This document shows, in pieces, positions 9,362-20,772 of a stretch of 64,000 bases of DNA. The DNA is taken from contig JAILWY010000026.1 of NCBI GenBank assembly GCA_022113835.1, forward strand, positions 5,235,001 to 5,299,000, in the 5' to 3' direction. Both the position numbers and the translations under genes were made by a program. Under the pieces are notes generated by a model that saw only the letters and a list, made by a program, of their open reading frames with translations, was not told where the DNA came from and did not search any database. Source of the stretch: Atopsyche davidsoni (Eukaryota > Arthropoda > Insecta > Trichoptera > Hydrobiosidae). Position 1 is the first letter of the stretch. Each line of letters opens with the position of its first letter.

Positions 9362-12224
9362 GATTTTTGCTTAAATCTTTAACTTCGATTAATATCAAAA
9401 TATTATTCAAAAAACTTTTATTTTTACACGACGATGTAAGCACAAATGAATTTTTTTTTTTTTTTAACGACTATACGAAAATAACGTGCATTCAGTACCT
9501 TCGATAATATATTATTAGTTTATTGGTTATGCTGCTCCTCTCTCTAATGTCTATGATATTTTTTTACGAACGCATATATTGTTATCACCTTTTCTAATAT
9601 TTCAACAATACGCTTTTACTGACACTCTTCGAGTGTCTTTCTTGTTGAGAAGTGAAGTGAACGCGTTTTTTAATAGTTTTCGTGAAAGACATATTCAAAA
9701 GTTTATTAATCTACTAATCTGATCGTAAATTGATACAAAGCTCAAAACTAAGCTAACTTTTCGTTTGTGATCAATGCGAATTGACAAGTAAATACACATA
9801 TTGCACCATAAATACGCTCCTGCTGTAAAACGATGGTTTTGTTGATTAATAAAAAAGTGGGTGTTTATTGTTTCGTACAACGTGCTTATGTCAAAGTCTC
9901 TTGCTATGCGATTAATCAGTAGCTATAAGATTTGTTTGCTTTACAAAACCAAAACAATTTACTAGGAATAAACTTGCAGGCGTTGAATAATCGTGAAACA
10001 TTTCCTGTGTTTTCTTATCCGATGTTTAGTCGAGGTTGGTGTAGAGTCAGTGCGATGGACAACGTGATGAGTGAAATCTCAAGTTCTCGCAGTTTGCCTG
10101 CTGCTTGTATGTGAAGACATCCCATTACACCGTTTATATCTGCAAGCAGAAAGGTTAGCAAATATTTTAACTTCCGTGAACTCTTCAACTTTACAGCAGC
10201 CTTCATACGATTTTTGGGTGTTATCTTGGTGTTGTATGTATCGCCAATAATAGGAATTTCACGCACTTTTCCATAATATCAGATAGAAACAAGTAAGAAA
10301 TGCATGCAACTGAAGCGTCACCGAAACGGTTTCTTCTAAAAGCATTTGGAAGACGTTAATTTCTGATTTACTCGTACAACACTAATTGAAAAGTGCATAA
10401 CTGAATATAAAATTATAGCAAAATAATAAAACACATTGAAATTTACCACGCATAATAATTTTGATGTGCAAAATCTCCAAGAAAATTCGCCTTTTTTGTC
10501 TGGTGACAAACAATACTTATTCGTTAGTAAGTAAAAAAAAATAATAGAAAGTTTCCCAGCGGAGAAATGTATAAGTGGATTTACTAAAAGTTAGTGCATC
10601 GAAAATTTCCCACCTTCAAATAATGTTTTAGATCTGGCCATTGTCAAAATGCCGATTACAGTTTATAGTTACAGTTGTTGCTTTGATTTTACGTAAAAGT
10701 AATGGTTCAGCGATTGTTGATTGTTCAAAGTATGGACGAAAAGTAGGACTGAATTGAATACAGATCGCTTGAAGATGTCTCACCATTATCTCTGTCTTTT
10801 GTTGGATTTAAAACAACTTGCAAATGTTTATCATAACTGAAAACATTAAATACCGTTTTGAGATATTATTATTATTTATAACCATGGGTCGCAGCTTAGA
10901 GATTGAATACATCGGTACTTAATTCAGTGAATTAAATATAATTACGATGATACATTAGTTATATTTATCTTCATTTGCCTTTGGTTTAAAGCTGCGCCCT
11001 TTCAACATTAACTTATGCTAGCGAGGCGTGATTTAAAAACAAATAGACAAAGCTGTTCAGAAACTCGAAGATTGCAGCGTGGTGTGGATAAATATAGGGA
11101 CGCATGTACCTTGGACATCGCTCTGGGAGCGGCTAGTCGATACTCGTGGACTACTCCCGAATGTGACTAGCCAATGTCATCCAAAGAAGAGGAGCAATAA
11201 GACATAGTTCATAGCCAAATGTACATTTCGAACCATGATGACATGTCTGCTAAGTATCTTGAAAAGCTTTCGAAAAAAATTAATGATCCTTAATGATGTG
11301 TTTTTTTTAATTATTTTCAAATGAGCTTCGTTATAAAAATAAATGCTAAATTAGCTGGAATAATTGACTAATAAAAATGGTTGCCAAAACTTGCGAACAA
11401 ATCTAAAATACTACCCACTGAAACGAGAGAATGTCAATTTGATCTGATCTCATTGGTCAGATTTTTCCTTTTTCCAAAACTATAGACACACTTAGATATA
11501 AAAGCTTTGGTAATAATATATTAAATGGGTTTTTTTTGTTAAAACCGTAAATGTTTCCAATAGGCAGATATCGTTCTCATGATGCAAGTAAATAATTTTC
11601 AACTGGAAAGTGTCATTTTACCTAATTGAATTACCACACAGCGTATATTTGGGGAGCGACGAGTGGCAGAAGCCGCCGGCGCTGGCGTAACCGACGAATA
11701 ATATAAAATCCGCTCTCTTCTAATATGGCCACACTTCCGCTATTGTATTTGACTCCGCGATCTGGCAACTCCGCGGCGGCTGCGGCGGGAAGGCCGGGTT
11801 ACGCTGCACGCGCCGGCTATGGCGTCCTTATTGGAGCCGCACTGCCAATAGACGTGCAATTAAATGGCTAATTACACTTTAATAAGCGTGCTGTCTGTTA
11901 CCTCGGAATAAATTATTCTACTCACTGCCGGTGTACTTAGTTTTAATATATATTTTTTATTATATAGTTTTTTTTATGGCTTTATCGCATTAGGCAGGTG
12001 CTGATGGCAGTAAAAAGAGGACTCGATTCTGAGAAATCGCTTTAAATGTTTTTTTTTTTAAGTAGATGAAGGTTGAAAGATGCGTACTGCGTGCGGAGCG
12101 TAGCCAATGAAAAATATTTTTTTCATAAGGAGGTTTTATTTCTTTATAAATATAGCTAATAAACCAGAGACCTAGAAAACAAAATTAATAAATACCTTAT
12201 ACGAAGACTGTGATGAAACCATCG
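9362..12224. other. AT-rich intergenic stretch
   Basis: No gene recognised. A minus-strand frame of 83 codons at 10015-10266 has no domain I know. A small perfect inverted repeat GACACTC/GAGTGTC lies around 9620-9640. The GC-rich islet at 11640-11935 is listed separately. Confidence 0.5.
11640..11935. promoter_or_regulatory. GC-rich islet, candidate conserved non-coding element
   Basis: CpG-rich core with repeated GCCGGCG and GCGGC words, followed by TTAAATGGCTAATTACA, an ATTA-type homeodomain site. On the minus strand, positions 11806-11788 read CAGCGTAACCCGGCCTTCC, which recurs with one change at 51533-51551. No open reading frame of note. Confidence 0.45.
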
Positions 12225-12361
12225 CTGGGTTATTTAGTTGGTTCTGAGTTAAGTTATATATTTTTTTAATAAATCTGAAAATTAAACTCAAATAAAAAGA
12301 ACGCTATTGGGTACTTATCGGTAAGTTCTCAGTTGTGTTGCCTCGTGTGTAGGTCGCTTTA
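12225..12361 (+). mobile_element. Palindromic CCAAT MITE, copy 4
   Basis: Right arm intact: AACGCTATTGG (12300-12310), then CAGTTGTGTTGCCTCGTGTG and TAGGTCGCTTT. The left arm is strongly decayed. Confidence 0.6.
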
Positions 12362-12510
12362 TTTATTGCAATTATCTGTCTTTGTATATTTTTCCTTCAT
12401 AGCTAATAAGAATGTTTCTGTGCATAATAAATTGCCATTTGGCCATCGTGAACTCCCGATAAATATAGAAATACATATATATTTTATATTAAAATACGAC
12501 ATACCTTCTA

Positions 12511-12686
12511 AAACCGACTACACACGCTACGGTACAACCGACAACTGAACGATGATTAGTCAATAGCGTCTTTTTTTGCATAGTTTTTCCAGGATAAACC
12601 ATAGAAAAATATACAAAATAAAAGAACGCTATCTATCAGTTAATTAACATTCGGTTATCTGTTGTGTCGTAGAGTGTGTAGTGTAG
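12511..12686 (+). mobile_element. Palindromic CCAAT MITE, copy 5
   Basis: Both arms are recognisable. The left reads CTACACACGCTACGGTACAA then CCGACAACTGAACG and GTCAATAGCGTC (12559-12570). The right reads GAACGCTAT (12624-12632) then TCTGTTGTGTCGTAGAGTGT. Confidence 0.75.
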
Positions 12687-12700
12687 AATTTAAAGAAATC

Positions 12701-12861
12701 TACATATATAACAACACAACCGACAGTTGATTAGCTAGTAGTGTCATATTATTTTTGGAATTTTTTAATGTTTTGCTTAGGTAAACAACCCAAAATAGGA
12801 CGCTATTGATAAATCGCCGTTTGGTTGTCAGTTGTATCGCAGCCTGTATAGGCAGCTTTAT
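12701..12861 (+). mobile_element. Palindromic CCAAT MITE, copy 6
   Basis: Left arm ACAACACAACCGACAGTTGA then TAGTAGTGTC. Right core GGACGCTATTGA (12798-12809), then GTTGTCAGTTGTATCGCAGC and GGCAGCTTTA. It begins about 15 bases after copy 5. Confidence 0.75.
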
Positions 12862-12999
12862 ATAACACCTCAAAGATTTAGACGCACACAGTAAATAAAG
12901 CATTGCATGCTCTAAAATATCACCATAAAAAAATGAAAACACTCATTCTAATTTTTTTTTCTATTACTCCCATAATATATATACTAAATATTGTTGGAG

Positions 13000-13127
13000 G
13001 ATTGCGTATCGGTGGGTAAGCTAGTCAATAGCGTTATTTTCTGCGTTAATTTTATCGACAAAATTGAATTATTTTATGAGGCCATTGACTGATTATCGTT
13101 TCTTTTGTAAGACGAAAGGGCTCTACA
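13000..13127 (+). mobile_element. Palindromic CCAAT MITE, degraded copy 7
   Basis: Left core GTCAATAGCGTT (13024-13035) is clear. The inverse arm is reduced to GGCCATTGACTG. Fourth member of the 12.2-13.1 kb cluster. Confidence 0.5.
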
Positions 13128-14034
13128 ACAAATCAATCGTAGTTTATTTGCCATTTGCCTATTCATTATTGCTGTTTAAATATGGAGTGCAACAAATTAA
13201 ACCGGTATGTTGAAATAATACGTATTTTCCACCATAGCTAAACCTATGTTTGTATATGTAAAAGCTCTTATTTAGGTTAAGCTGTTAAGTGTGTTTAGAC
13301 ATGCATATATTGATAAAACACTCCTGCTATAGGTTATCAAACGTATCCATCTTGTTAGCAAATCGTTTTGAAAGTTTTCGTATTAACCTGTTCCTAAAAC
13401 ACTGAAAACTAACTAACTACTTTTTTTATTTATAGAAAATATCCATAGTACATATTCGAATCACGAGTTTTCCTTGTCGGTTTTAGGCTCTATATATTTA
13501 GAGACATGGAGGTGGATACAAACGCACGTATTTTTATGGGTAGGAGTAAATCGATAGTTTGCAATCTAAGGAGTGGATGAATTGGTGCTATGGGGGTGAT
13601 TCCCCCTCATTTTTATCTCGCTCGGGTCGGGGGTGTGTCCGGTGAATATTTATTCGCACCCCATGGAAGGGGGGACTGCACGGGGGACTCGGTGCCACAG
13701 CCGGCAACACCGCGCGGCGCTCTCGCGGCATAATCCGCCGCACCCGACGGCCCGTGATTTGCCGCCAACTCTTTGTGTCGGTCATCTCACCCCCTACTGC
13801 TGAATCGACGTCATTAATCACCATGTAGATACCTGTCTGCCGGGATACATATATATATATTCATATAGCTTCTTAATTATTGCTAAGCTCACGGTCAGGG
13901 CTGTTCAATACACTATGTGAAATTAATTACGTTTTCGAAACTTTTCGACATGTTGAAAATTGTTATAAAATATTTAGATTTTTTATTTATTTATATACTC
14001 ACGTGTATTGTTGCAATTTTACATTTATTAAAAA
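13128..14034. other. AT-rich stretch with one GC-rich islet
   Basis: The islet at 13590-13830 has GGGGGTGATTCCCCCTC, an 8-bp-arm inverted repeat with little spacing, and CGACGTCATTAATCACC at its right edge. A minus frame of 78 codons spans it without a recognisable domain. Nothing else seen. Confidence 0.45.
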
Positions 14035-14223
14035 CTAGCGGATGCCCGGCGTGTTCTACTACGCTAAAAAAATAAATACATTTATTTTATTTGTTCGAAA
14101 AAAGGAAATTTTGTTTTTTATTAACTTTTTTATCTTAATGCTAGCGGATAAACAATATATTGAGTTTTTTCGGTAGGTGTGTAAACAAAGATTTTTCGGC
14201 TTTGATTTTGATTGCGGCTTCGA

Positions 14224-14461
14224 TTAACTACGTGGCGATAGTTTTTTAACAGCAAGTCTTGTTCCGTTGCACAATTTAGGTGGATCTAAGTTGCGAATGA
14301 GCATTCCAGATGGTTCCAAAGAGTTAAAAATCTCTATTGGATAGTTGACTCTATTTTGGAACTTCATACAGCAATGTTTTCGTAAAATTATTGTAGCTGT
14401 GCTCCTCGTTCTTCGACATTTTTTTTTCAGTAAAATAAACACGTTGACCGTTTTCTAAATG
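14224..14461 (-). pseudogene. Helitron Rep/helicase fusion remnant
   Basis: Read leftward it gives HLENGQRVYFTEKKC, a word from the Helitron Rep region, joined directly to NYPIEIFNSLEPSG and RNLDPPKLCNGTRLAVKKL, the C-terminal part of the Pif1-like helicase. The join removes the catalytic helicase motifs. Inactive. Confidence 0.85.
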
Positions 14462-14580
14462 AACAGCAAGATTGGATTGAACAATTGGATATCATTCGTG
14501 AATACTGAAACAAAGAATTCAGCAGACAGCTTCATTACTGTTACTATACTTGCATATGTACTTGTCAATATCAACGTTTC

Positions 14581-14890
14581 TTACTTTAATGGTGGTGGTA
14601 AATCCTCCATCTTCTGGCTTTCGTCGCTGTATTTCGGATATCCATCCTCACCAGTTTGAGTTTCATTAATCAAATCGCGTGGATATCTTTTCGTGCATTT
14701 GCTGTCTTTCATGCAAGACGAATTCATATTCAATGCTCCGCATGGGCCGTGAATCATATTCTTGCAGACAACGTCTTCTTGTAGATTCGGTAGTTCAGCA
14801 GATATAAATAACACTATCGATTTGAGTTGGAACAATTTTTTTTATCAGCCAAATTAAAATATGAGCGTGCGGTAATCTCCGTTTTTGCTT
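14581..14890 (-). pseudogene. Helitron replicase (HUH Rep) remnant
   Basis: Starts with RRLPHAHILIWL, where HAH is the HUH-type metal-binding motif of the rolling-circle replicase. A frameshift follows, then AELPNLQEDVVCKNMIHGPC, a conserved CGALN word, KCTKRYPRDLINETQTGEDG and a proline-rich end. The frameshift and missing flanks make it a pseudogene. Confidence 0.85.
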
Positions 14891-14905
14891 TAATCGCCTG
14901 TATGC

Positions 14906-15240
14906 CTACTTCAAAGCATCTTGAGCATACTCGTGCATATGCAATATTGCAATTGTATCGCGCGAATTAATATAATCTTCGATACGCAATTTCTTTTGGT
15001 TAAAACGAATGTACAGAAGCCGCTCAGTAATACGAATATTTTGGTTGAATATTTTTTTTCCCATATAAAAACAGACAAACTCACTATGATAAAACTCTCT
15101 GTTGTGAATAACAGATAGTGATTTTGTTTTATGCGCGATCTTCACAATGTTCTTTTTTCAAATTTTTTGCGAGGAACGATCTCGACTTTACAAATGTTGA
15201 AAAATTTTGTATGGAAAATGTCGAATATCGACTTAATTAA
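14906..15240 (-). pseudogene. Helitron replicase upstream remnant
   Basis: Read leftward, FNQKKLRIEDYINSRDTIA matches the region that precedes the HUH motif in Helitron replicases. Sequence upstream is decayed and broken by stops. It continues in order into the remnant at 14890-14581. Confidence 0.65.
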
Positions 15241-15568
15241 TAGACCGAATGCATTTAATGCATTGTTTTAATAGTCACAAAGATTCTTCGTATTTTGCCT
15301 ATCAAATGAAACCGGTTTGGGGCACATCGGTTGGATGGTTTCAAAGCCTATGACGGACATAGAAACATCTTTTGTGTTTTATATATATAGATAGATAGAT
15401 AGCGGTATTGCTATTGAAACACAAAATGCCTAGTTTAACTTACAAAAAGTATACTTTGCAACAGCAACTTTGGTTATTTGGATTTTGGCTGTGATATTTA
15501 TTTTCATCATCGTCATTCTTGAATTTGCTACAAAATGGATTAGATCTTGGCTTTCATCAAAGTATTTG

Positions 15569-15706
15569 CCGCAGCGATACAAGCAACAATTGAACGGTGA
15601 TTGATAGCGTCCAAAGTCATGTCATAAAAATAACGCAAAATAGGACGATGATGGCTATTTAAAGTTCTGTTGTCGGTTGTGTTTTATCGAGTGTATACAG
15701 CTTCAA
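15569..15706 (+). mobile_element. Palindromic CCAAT MITE, copy 8
   Basis: Left arm GCAGCGATACAAGCAACAAT then GATAGCGTCC (15603-15612). Right core GGACGATGATGG (15643-15654), then GTTGTCGGTTGTGTTTTATC and GTGTATACAGCTT. About 180 bases beyond the Helitron end. Confidence 0.65.
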
Positions 15707-17276
15707 GAGCATCGTCTCTCCCAGGAACCTGGTGAATCACCTCCGCTTCCCGTGGTTGGCTCCTCAAGCTGCCAATGTGATGTGCGAACTGCTGCGTCAG
15801 TTGTTTTCGTGCTTCTGGGAACAGCAGAGAACGAATGTCGTGCTGACGCAATTTATGGAAATAAATTCGAGGCATATAATGAAATCTTGAATATTTATAT
15901 CAATATTTAATCGAATAAACCGATTTTGGATAATCAGAAAATATGTGCCATATTACTCTGGTATTATGATTTGATAAGATACTTAAAATCAATTCAGTAA
16001 TTGGTCAAATCCGCGGATCCCTGGTGTAAATATAATCAGAACTTATCAAGTGGTCAGCAGCATGCTGTGAAAGCTAGAGAAATTTTAAGATTCAATATAT
16101 CTACAGGTTAACGTACAATTGTGAACTATGTCATCTCCAAGAGTTTGTTGCTATATTGAAATTCGTGTAAACGTAGTGTGTAAAAATCACAAAGAATCAT
16201 AATTAACCAACAAGGATTCTAAAATCATGGCTGAAAAGTATAAACAGGCAGATTAGATCTGAGGTTGCTCGACTGCGCTGAAAAGGAACTCGGTTACATT
16301 AAGCATAATCAACTTAGATCTACAGCCATTGATAGGAAGAAGGCAGTCTATTTTATTTAGGCAACCTCAATAAAGTAGACTGATTTAAATGATTTACAAT
16401 AGATATGAGACCTAGCTTAGAATGGAAAGAATTTATTCATAAAAGTTGTTGTACGCAGGACGTGTATTCGTTTGCAATGCGGATGACCCTGGCCATATTT
16501 ATTAGTAAAAGAAGTAAGCAAAATAAGATTTGTTTTATGAGACAATGACACCGTTTTCTCGTTGAATTACATTAGTGTAAAAATCGATAATAATAGTACA
16601 TTGAATACATGTTACAATAAAATAATACATCGATGCCATGTTTTCAGTAAAATGCTTACAATCGTCTTGTTTCTGGTAAATGTCAAAATCTCATAAAACT
16701 TTATTTGTTAACAGTGATGATTGGTTTCTCAAAATAAAACTCCATGATTATTTTTTACAGGATGCGTATTCGCTTTGTGTATACCTGCGTGTAGGCAGCT
16801 CCGCGCTGCGCTCCGCGACGAGCCGCTCGCCTCGGCGGCTGCCTCCGCTCGTAAAAGGTCGGGTTAATTCGGTCGGGGTGATTAAGGGGGCGTTTAATGG
16901 ACATTTTCTGAGAATTTTTTTGAATAATAACTATCGGGCCTGCATCGAATGGGTTTGTTTGGTTGTTATTTATCTAAACGTTTAATTGATCGTTTTGTTA
17001 TTCAATAGCAATAAAAAAAAGTCGGAAGGCTTTTAGCTAATCGATTGACTTTGAAACATGCTACCTGGCTTCTTTTAAGCTTTGAACTTAATGCTTAAGG
17101 TCGTGATCTCTGCCTCCTGTAAACATATCTTATTGGAATGTTATGCTCATAGTTTACGGAATATTATATGGACAAAAGACTAGGGACGGCTGTATTTCCC
17201 TCAATCAATAAGTTCTCTACAACCAGCAATTTCTTGTATTTACAGATAAATAAATAGTAACGGAGTTTGTTTACGC

Positions 17277-17353
<77 letters not shown>

Positions 17354-17468
17354 ATATATAGGTGTATGTTAATATTTTTATATTTAAATGTGCTCTTGCA
17401 CTACATGCCGTAATTTTATAGGATGTGAAAAGTCACATGCATATGTAATAGAAAATATGAAAACTGTT
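15707..17468. other. AT-rich intergenic stretch with one islet and a microsatellite
   Basis: No gene recognised; open frames at 15677-15910 have no domain I know. A CpG islet at 16790-16865 begins AGGCAGC and ends GCTGCCT, a 7-bp inverted repeat around a GC-rich core. The CA/TA microsatellite is listed separately. Confidence 0.45.
17281..17350 (+). repeat. Compound (CA)n(TA)n microsatellite
   Basis: About 14 CA units run straight into about 21 TA units, then decay into TGTGTATATATA. Confidence 0.95.
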
Positions 17469-17633
17469 TTTACACGTTGTGGCATAATCGACAGTCAAAC
17501 GGAATCTGGTCAATAGGGTCTTGCGTTGTTTGCTTAGGTCAAAATATAAAAAAAACACCCAAAATAAAAGGACGCTATTGGCTAAATTCAAATCGGTTGT
17601 CAGTTTTGTCAGCAGCGTGTGTAGGCTGCTTTA
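17469..17633 (+). mobile_element. Palindromic CCAAT MITE, copy 9 (well preserved)
   Basis: Left arm TACACGTTGTGGCATAATCG then ACAGTCAAACGG and GTCAATAGGGTC (17509-17520). Centre contains TTGCGTTGTTTGCTTAGGTC and AAAAAACACCCAAAATAAAA. Right core GGACGCTATTGG (17570-17581), then AAATCGGTTGTCAGTTTTGT and GCGTGTGTAGGCTGCTTTA. A good template for the family consensus. Confidence 0.85.
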
Positions 17634-18031
17634 GGATATACACATTATTTGCAATGTTTGATGATAAAGGGAGTCTTTACAACGGAAAGAACCAGTTTAC
17701 AAAGGAACGAAAGATCCTATCCGGACAAAGGGCTTCCGAAAATAGTATTGCTGAATTTCGATCCTGCAGCCTAAAGTAATTTTTTCCCGTGCAATGCATA
17801 ATCCTTTTCATAAAATGGCCTCTATTAGCCGCAGTTTAATGACATCGTGGTTCTGTTTTTGTTTCTTCGTAAAACAACTTTTACGCTTGTTACATATGGT
17901 ATAACCCCTTATAAAACGATACTAAGATGAAAATATATCATGGTTTTTGTAAGCCCGGTTTAGGAAATGATCTTCACATATTTTTTACTAATTTTTGAGT
18001 TGTTGAACCAGATTTATTATTTAATCATAAA

Positions 18032-18196
18032 ACTGCCTGTACCCACTGCAACAAAGCCAGCACCCGAACGATGATTTGACAATAGCATATCTTATTTTGA
18101 GTGCTATTTTTATAGTTTTGCCTAAAAAATAACGAAAAAGAGGACGCGATTGGCTTCGGTTGTCAGTTGTGTCGCAGCGTGTGTAGGTAGGCAACT
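18032..18196 (+). mobile_element. Palindromic CCAAT MITE, copy 10
   Basis: Left core GACAATAGCATA near 18078. Right core GGACGCGATTGG (18142-18153) followed by CGGTTGTCAGTTGTGTCGCA and GCGTGTGTAGGTAGGC, an intact outer arm. Confidence 0.8.
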
Positions 18197-19825
18197 GAAT
18201 AAGTCAGATACTGCTGAGGTATATTACAGCCTCCACTGAAGAGAGTTAATGGTGACAGTCCAGAATGTGGGCGATCTTTAATTGGTGGTTTCTTTTTATG
18301 AGATCTTGGGCTACCTTACAAACGAATAAACTGATGACGAGCAAACCTGTACCCGATTTAAAATTAAAGTACGGATATATAATTTTTTTTAAATATTCAA
18401 GTTTATTTTTTATATAAAATTTACGTTTAGCTAGTTAAAATCAGCATATTCGATTACATTGTCTGACAGGTCAGACAATTTCGCACGTAATCATCTGATT
18501 TATAAGGTATACCTTGCAAATCGAACAGTCATAGTGTAAATTATGCGTAGTATTTTTTTGTGAGAGGGAATATTTATACGGACGGTAGCAATTCGTTAGA
18601 AAAACACTTTTCAATATGGTAGCGGCCAGCGAAAGGATAATACGGTAGTATTCATTGAAATGTTTAATGATATGAACCGCTAAGCAGCTCATGATGTTCA
18701 GCATATGAGACTCCTAAGATGGTCTAGTTAAATGAGAAGTATTGTTTGTTAATTTAAATTAAAATTATCCACCTTCTATATATTGACCACATATTTCTTG
18801 TGGTAAGTCGAAGAAAGGAAGATAGAATATATAAAAATGTTATCATGTTATCTCTAATGCCACTCGAACTTTACTTTTCCAGGGTTGTAAGATATAAAAA
18901 TAATAAATACTGCCCAATCATACGAGAAAATCAGGCTTTTGGGACAAAGTTACCAATAGGTTAAGCTCTGCAGTCATTTTTTTATTTTCATTTTAAAATT
19001 AATAATCGGTTTATCGCAAATAATCAGATTCTCGTACACGACAAGCGATAAATATTTTCTCTCTGCTTAACAAATTGACCGTAAAAACGAGCGGAAAAAG
19101 TTTTTAAGATTTGAAGCCGAAACTAAAACGAGTGCTATTAATGATTCGCCTTGTTTTTTTTTTATATGAAAGTCTTCATGTGACGTATTTTATAAAAATC
19201 GGCTAGCGTTTTGGAGCCATCGTTGTGGAGACGGCCGCAGAGCCCGCATTCGCATTCGGGATCGATACCGACAATAACAAAGCCCAGGCTGTAATGAAAA
19301 CGCGACACCGAATGGGTCCATTTAATTTATATTAAAAAAAAAAAAAAAAAAACGCGTCCTGCACAATTAGAAATACCGCTGGTTTGTAACTTATCTTCGT
19401 ACAAACAAAAAGTATATTTATATAAAAATGAAGTAGGCACTACTGATAGCGCGCTGGCAGATAAGACGCGGCGCGTGGCGGCGGCTTTCCACGGCGACAA
19501 CATGGCGAGGAGGCAATTTCTAAACCGTCTCGCGGCATTCAATGCGTGGCCGCAATGATAGGCCGGGCCGGCGCGACTCGGAGTTCACAGCGCGGCGTTG
19601 CCGGCTCGCGCGGCCGGGTTACCTCGGACCGCTAACCTAACTTAACCCGCGCTCCCAGCGGCGCTCCGTAAAATGGCTGAGCGTGCTCCCGCCGCCGCGG
19701 TGCCTTTCAGTGGGTGACCTTTCTATTGGTCTCCCGGTAGTTTTGTTGCTATTTTTTTCCATTCAGTTCGTAATAGTATGTTTGTTTGCATGTGTGCGAC
19801 CGAATGGTGCCTTTTCGATTTTTTA
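18197..19825. other. AT-rich stretch with two GC-rich islets
   Basis: No gene recognised. Islet 19200-19310 includes a two-unit GCATTC word. Islet 19430-19730 is CpG-rich and contains GGCCGGGTTAC (19612-19622), the minus-strand form of the GTAACCCGGCC word shared with other islets. It also has CTAACCTAACTTAACCC. Confidence 0.45.
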
Positions 19826-19926
19826 AGGCCTCATCGCATCTTGCAACAATAACGTCCAAAAGCGTCCAAAATTAATGGACGCTATGGCTGATTGCAAATC
19901 GGTCGCAAGACGTGTCGCGACCTAGA
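19826..19926 (+). mobile_element. Palindromic CCAAT MITE, partial copy 11
   Basis: Right arm with GGACGCTATGG (19877-19887), then GATTGCAAATCGGTCGCAAG and CGTGTCGCGACC. The left arm is short, with GCGTCC repeated near 19862. Confidence 0.6.
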
Positions 19927-20039
19927 TAACGCGTCATTTTTGAGTTGATGATGTTAAATCACGAATATCAAAGTATAATTGAGGGCTTAAGGGCACCCAA
20001 CGAGCTCGCTTATCTGCAGAGCATCTCGTTTTTTCGAGA

Positions 20040-20074
20040 GTCAGTTATTCCTCGAGTTTTGAGGAATAACTGAC
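20040..20074. repeat. Perfect 14-bp hairpin
   Basis: GTCAGTTATTCCTC at 20040-20053 is exactly inverted at 20061-20074, with the 7-base loop GAGTTTT. Just upstream, CTCGTTTTTTCGAG (about 20025-20038) is a second, smaller perfect fold. Confidence 0.9.
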
Positions 20075-20439
20075 AAGTAGCACGTGTTTCAATATTTTTA
20101 TTTGCCTGTGGTTCTTAAGCATCTATTGTACAAATCAAACGATTGAAACGAGCGCATGTCATCTGATAATAATTTACATTTATGACAATACAACTGGTTA
20201 TTTTTCGACGCAAAAAGCGACGAAGCGGCTTTAGCTACCGAAACATAAAAAAAAACACGAATTGTTAAAATGTTGACGTAAATATTATTTCGCAATAAAT
20301 ATCACCCAAAAGTCTAATTCCGCAGCACACTTTTTTTTTAAATTTCATGACTAATGCATTAGTTGCCTAGGAGCATTATTTACGTTTCACAATAATATTT
20401 GTTTCACGGTGTGCAATCAATGTTATGTTTCACAAGAAT

Positions 20440-20625
20440 GCGTACATCGATATGCTAATTACCTCTGCGATTGAGCCGACCCTCGACTCGAGGATGCGGT
20501 GTGAGAGCGTGAAGCTGGAAACTTCTAGACTTCCTCGGAGTTTTGAACGAGAAAAGTTGTCGGTCGGCCGCCCGCTTCCCTTGCCAAACTTCCATTAATT
20601 ATTTCGCACTCTGCTGTGTCGTCTG
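20440..20625. promoter_or_regulatory. Candidate regulatory islet with heat-shock-element-like word
   Basis: Moderately GC-rich. GGAAACTTCTAGACTTCC contains GAA-ac-TTC-ta-GAC-tt-CC spacing, close to alternating nGAAn/nTTCn units of a heat-shock element but with mismatches. No gene. Confidence 0.25.
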
Positions 20626-20629
20626 ATGT

Positions 20630-20772
20630 CGGGACCCAACTTGCGATCGACTGGCAATTAGCCATAGTGTCCTCTTTGGCAAAACCATAACAAAAAACTC
20701 AAAATAAAGGGACGCTATTGGCAGATTGCAAATCGGTCGCACGTCGTGCCGCTGCGTGTGTCGAGGGCTTTA
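20630..20772 (+). mobile_element. Palindromic CCAAT MITE, copy 12
   Basis: Left core GCCATAGTGTCC (20661-20672) faces GGACGCTATTGG (20710-20721). Right arm GATTGCAAATCGGTCGCACG then TGCCGCTGCGTGTGTCGAGG and GCTTTA. Like copy 11 it reads CGGTCGCA in place of CGGTTGTCA, so the two may form a subfamily. Confidence 0.8.

Larger units (their letters stand above)
14035..15391 (-). mobile_element. Internally deleted Helitron with both termini
   Basis: On the minus strand the element starts TCTATATATATAAAA (15391 leftward) and ends in CTAG at 14038-14035, followed by a T, the expected TC...CTAG structure at an AT target. Just inside the 3' end a short hairpin, GCGT-AGTAGAAC-ACGC, precedes the terminal CTAG. 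Inside are remnants of the rolling-circle replicase and the extreme C-terminal helicase, with nearly all of the helicase deleted. Length is about 1.36 kb against 5-6 kb for an autonomous Helitron. It can only be non-autonomous now. Confidence 0.88.

Noticed and set aside
10015..10266. 83-codon minus frame as a gene
   Set aside because: Composition is protein-like but there is no known domain, no splice structure and no neighbour that would explain it.
15677..15910. Open frames (77 plus, 63 minus codons) next to MITE copy 8
   Set aside because: No domain, no splice signals and both strands open; possibly an old repeat but no family recognised.
20518..20540. Functional heat-shock element
   Set aside because: Unit spacing is right but two of the five-base units are mismatched and no adjoining gene was found.
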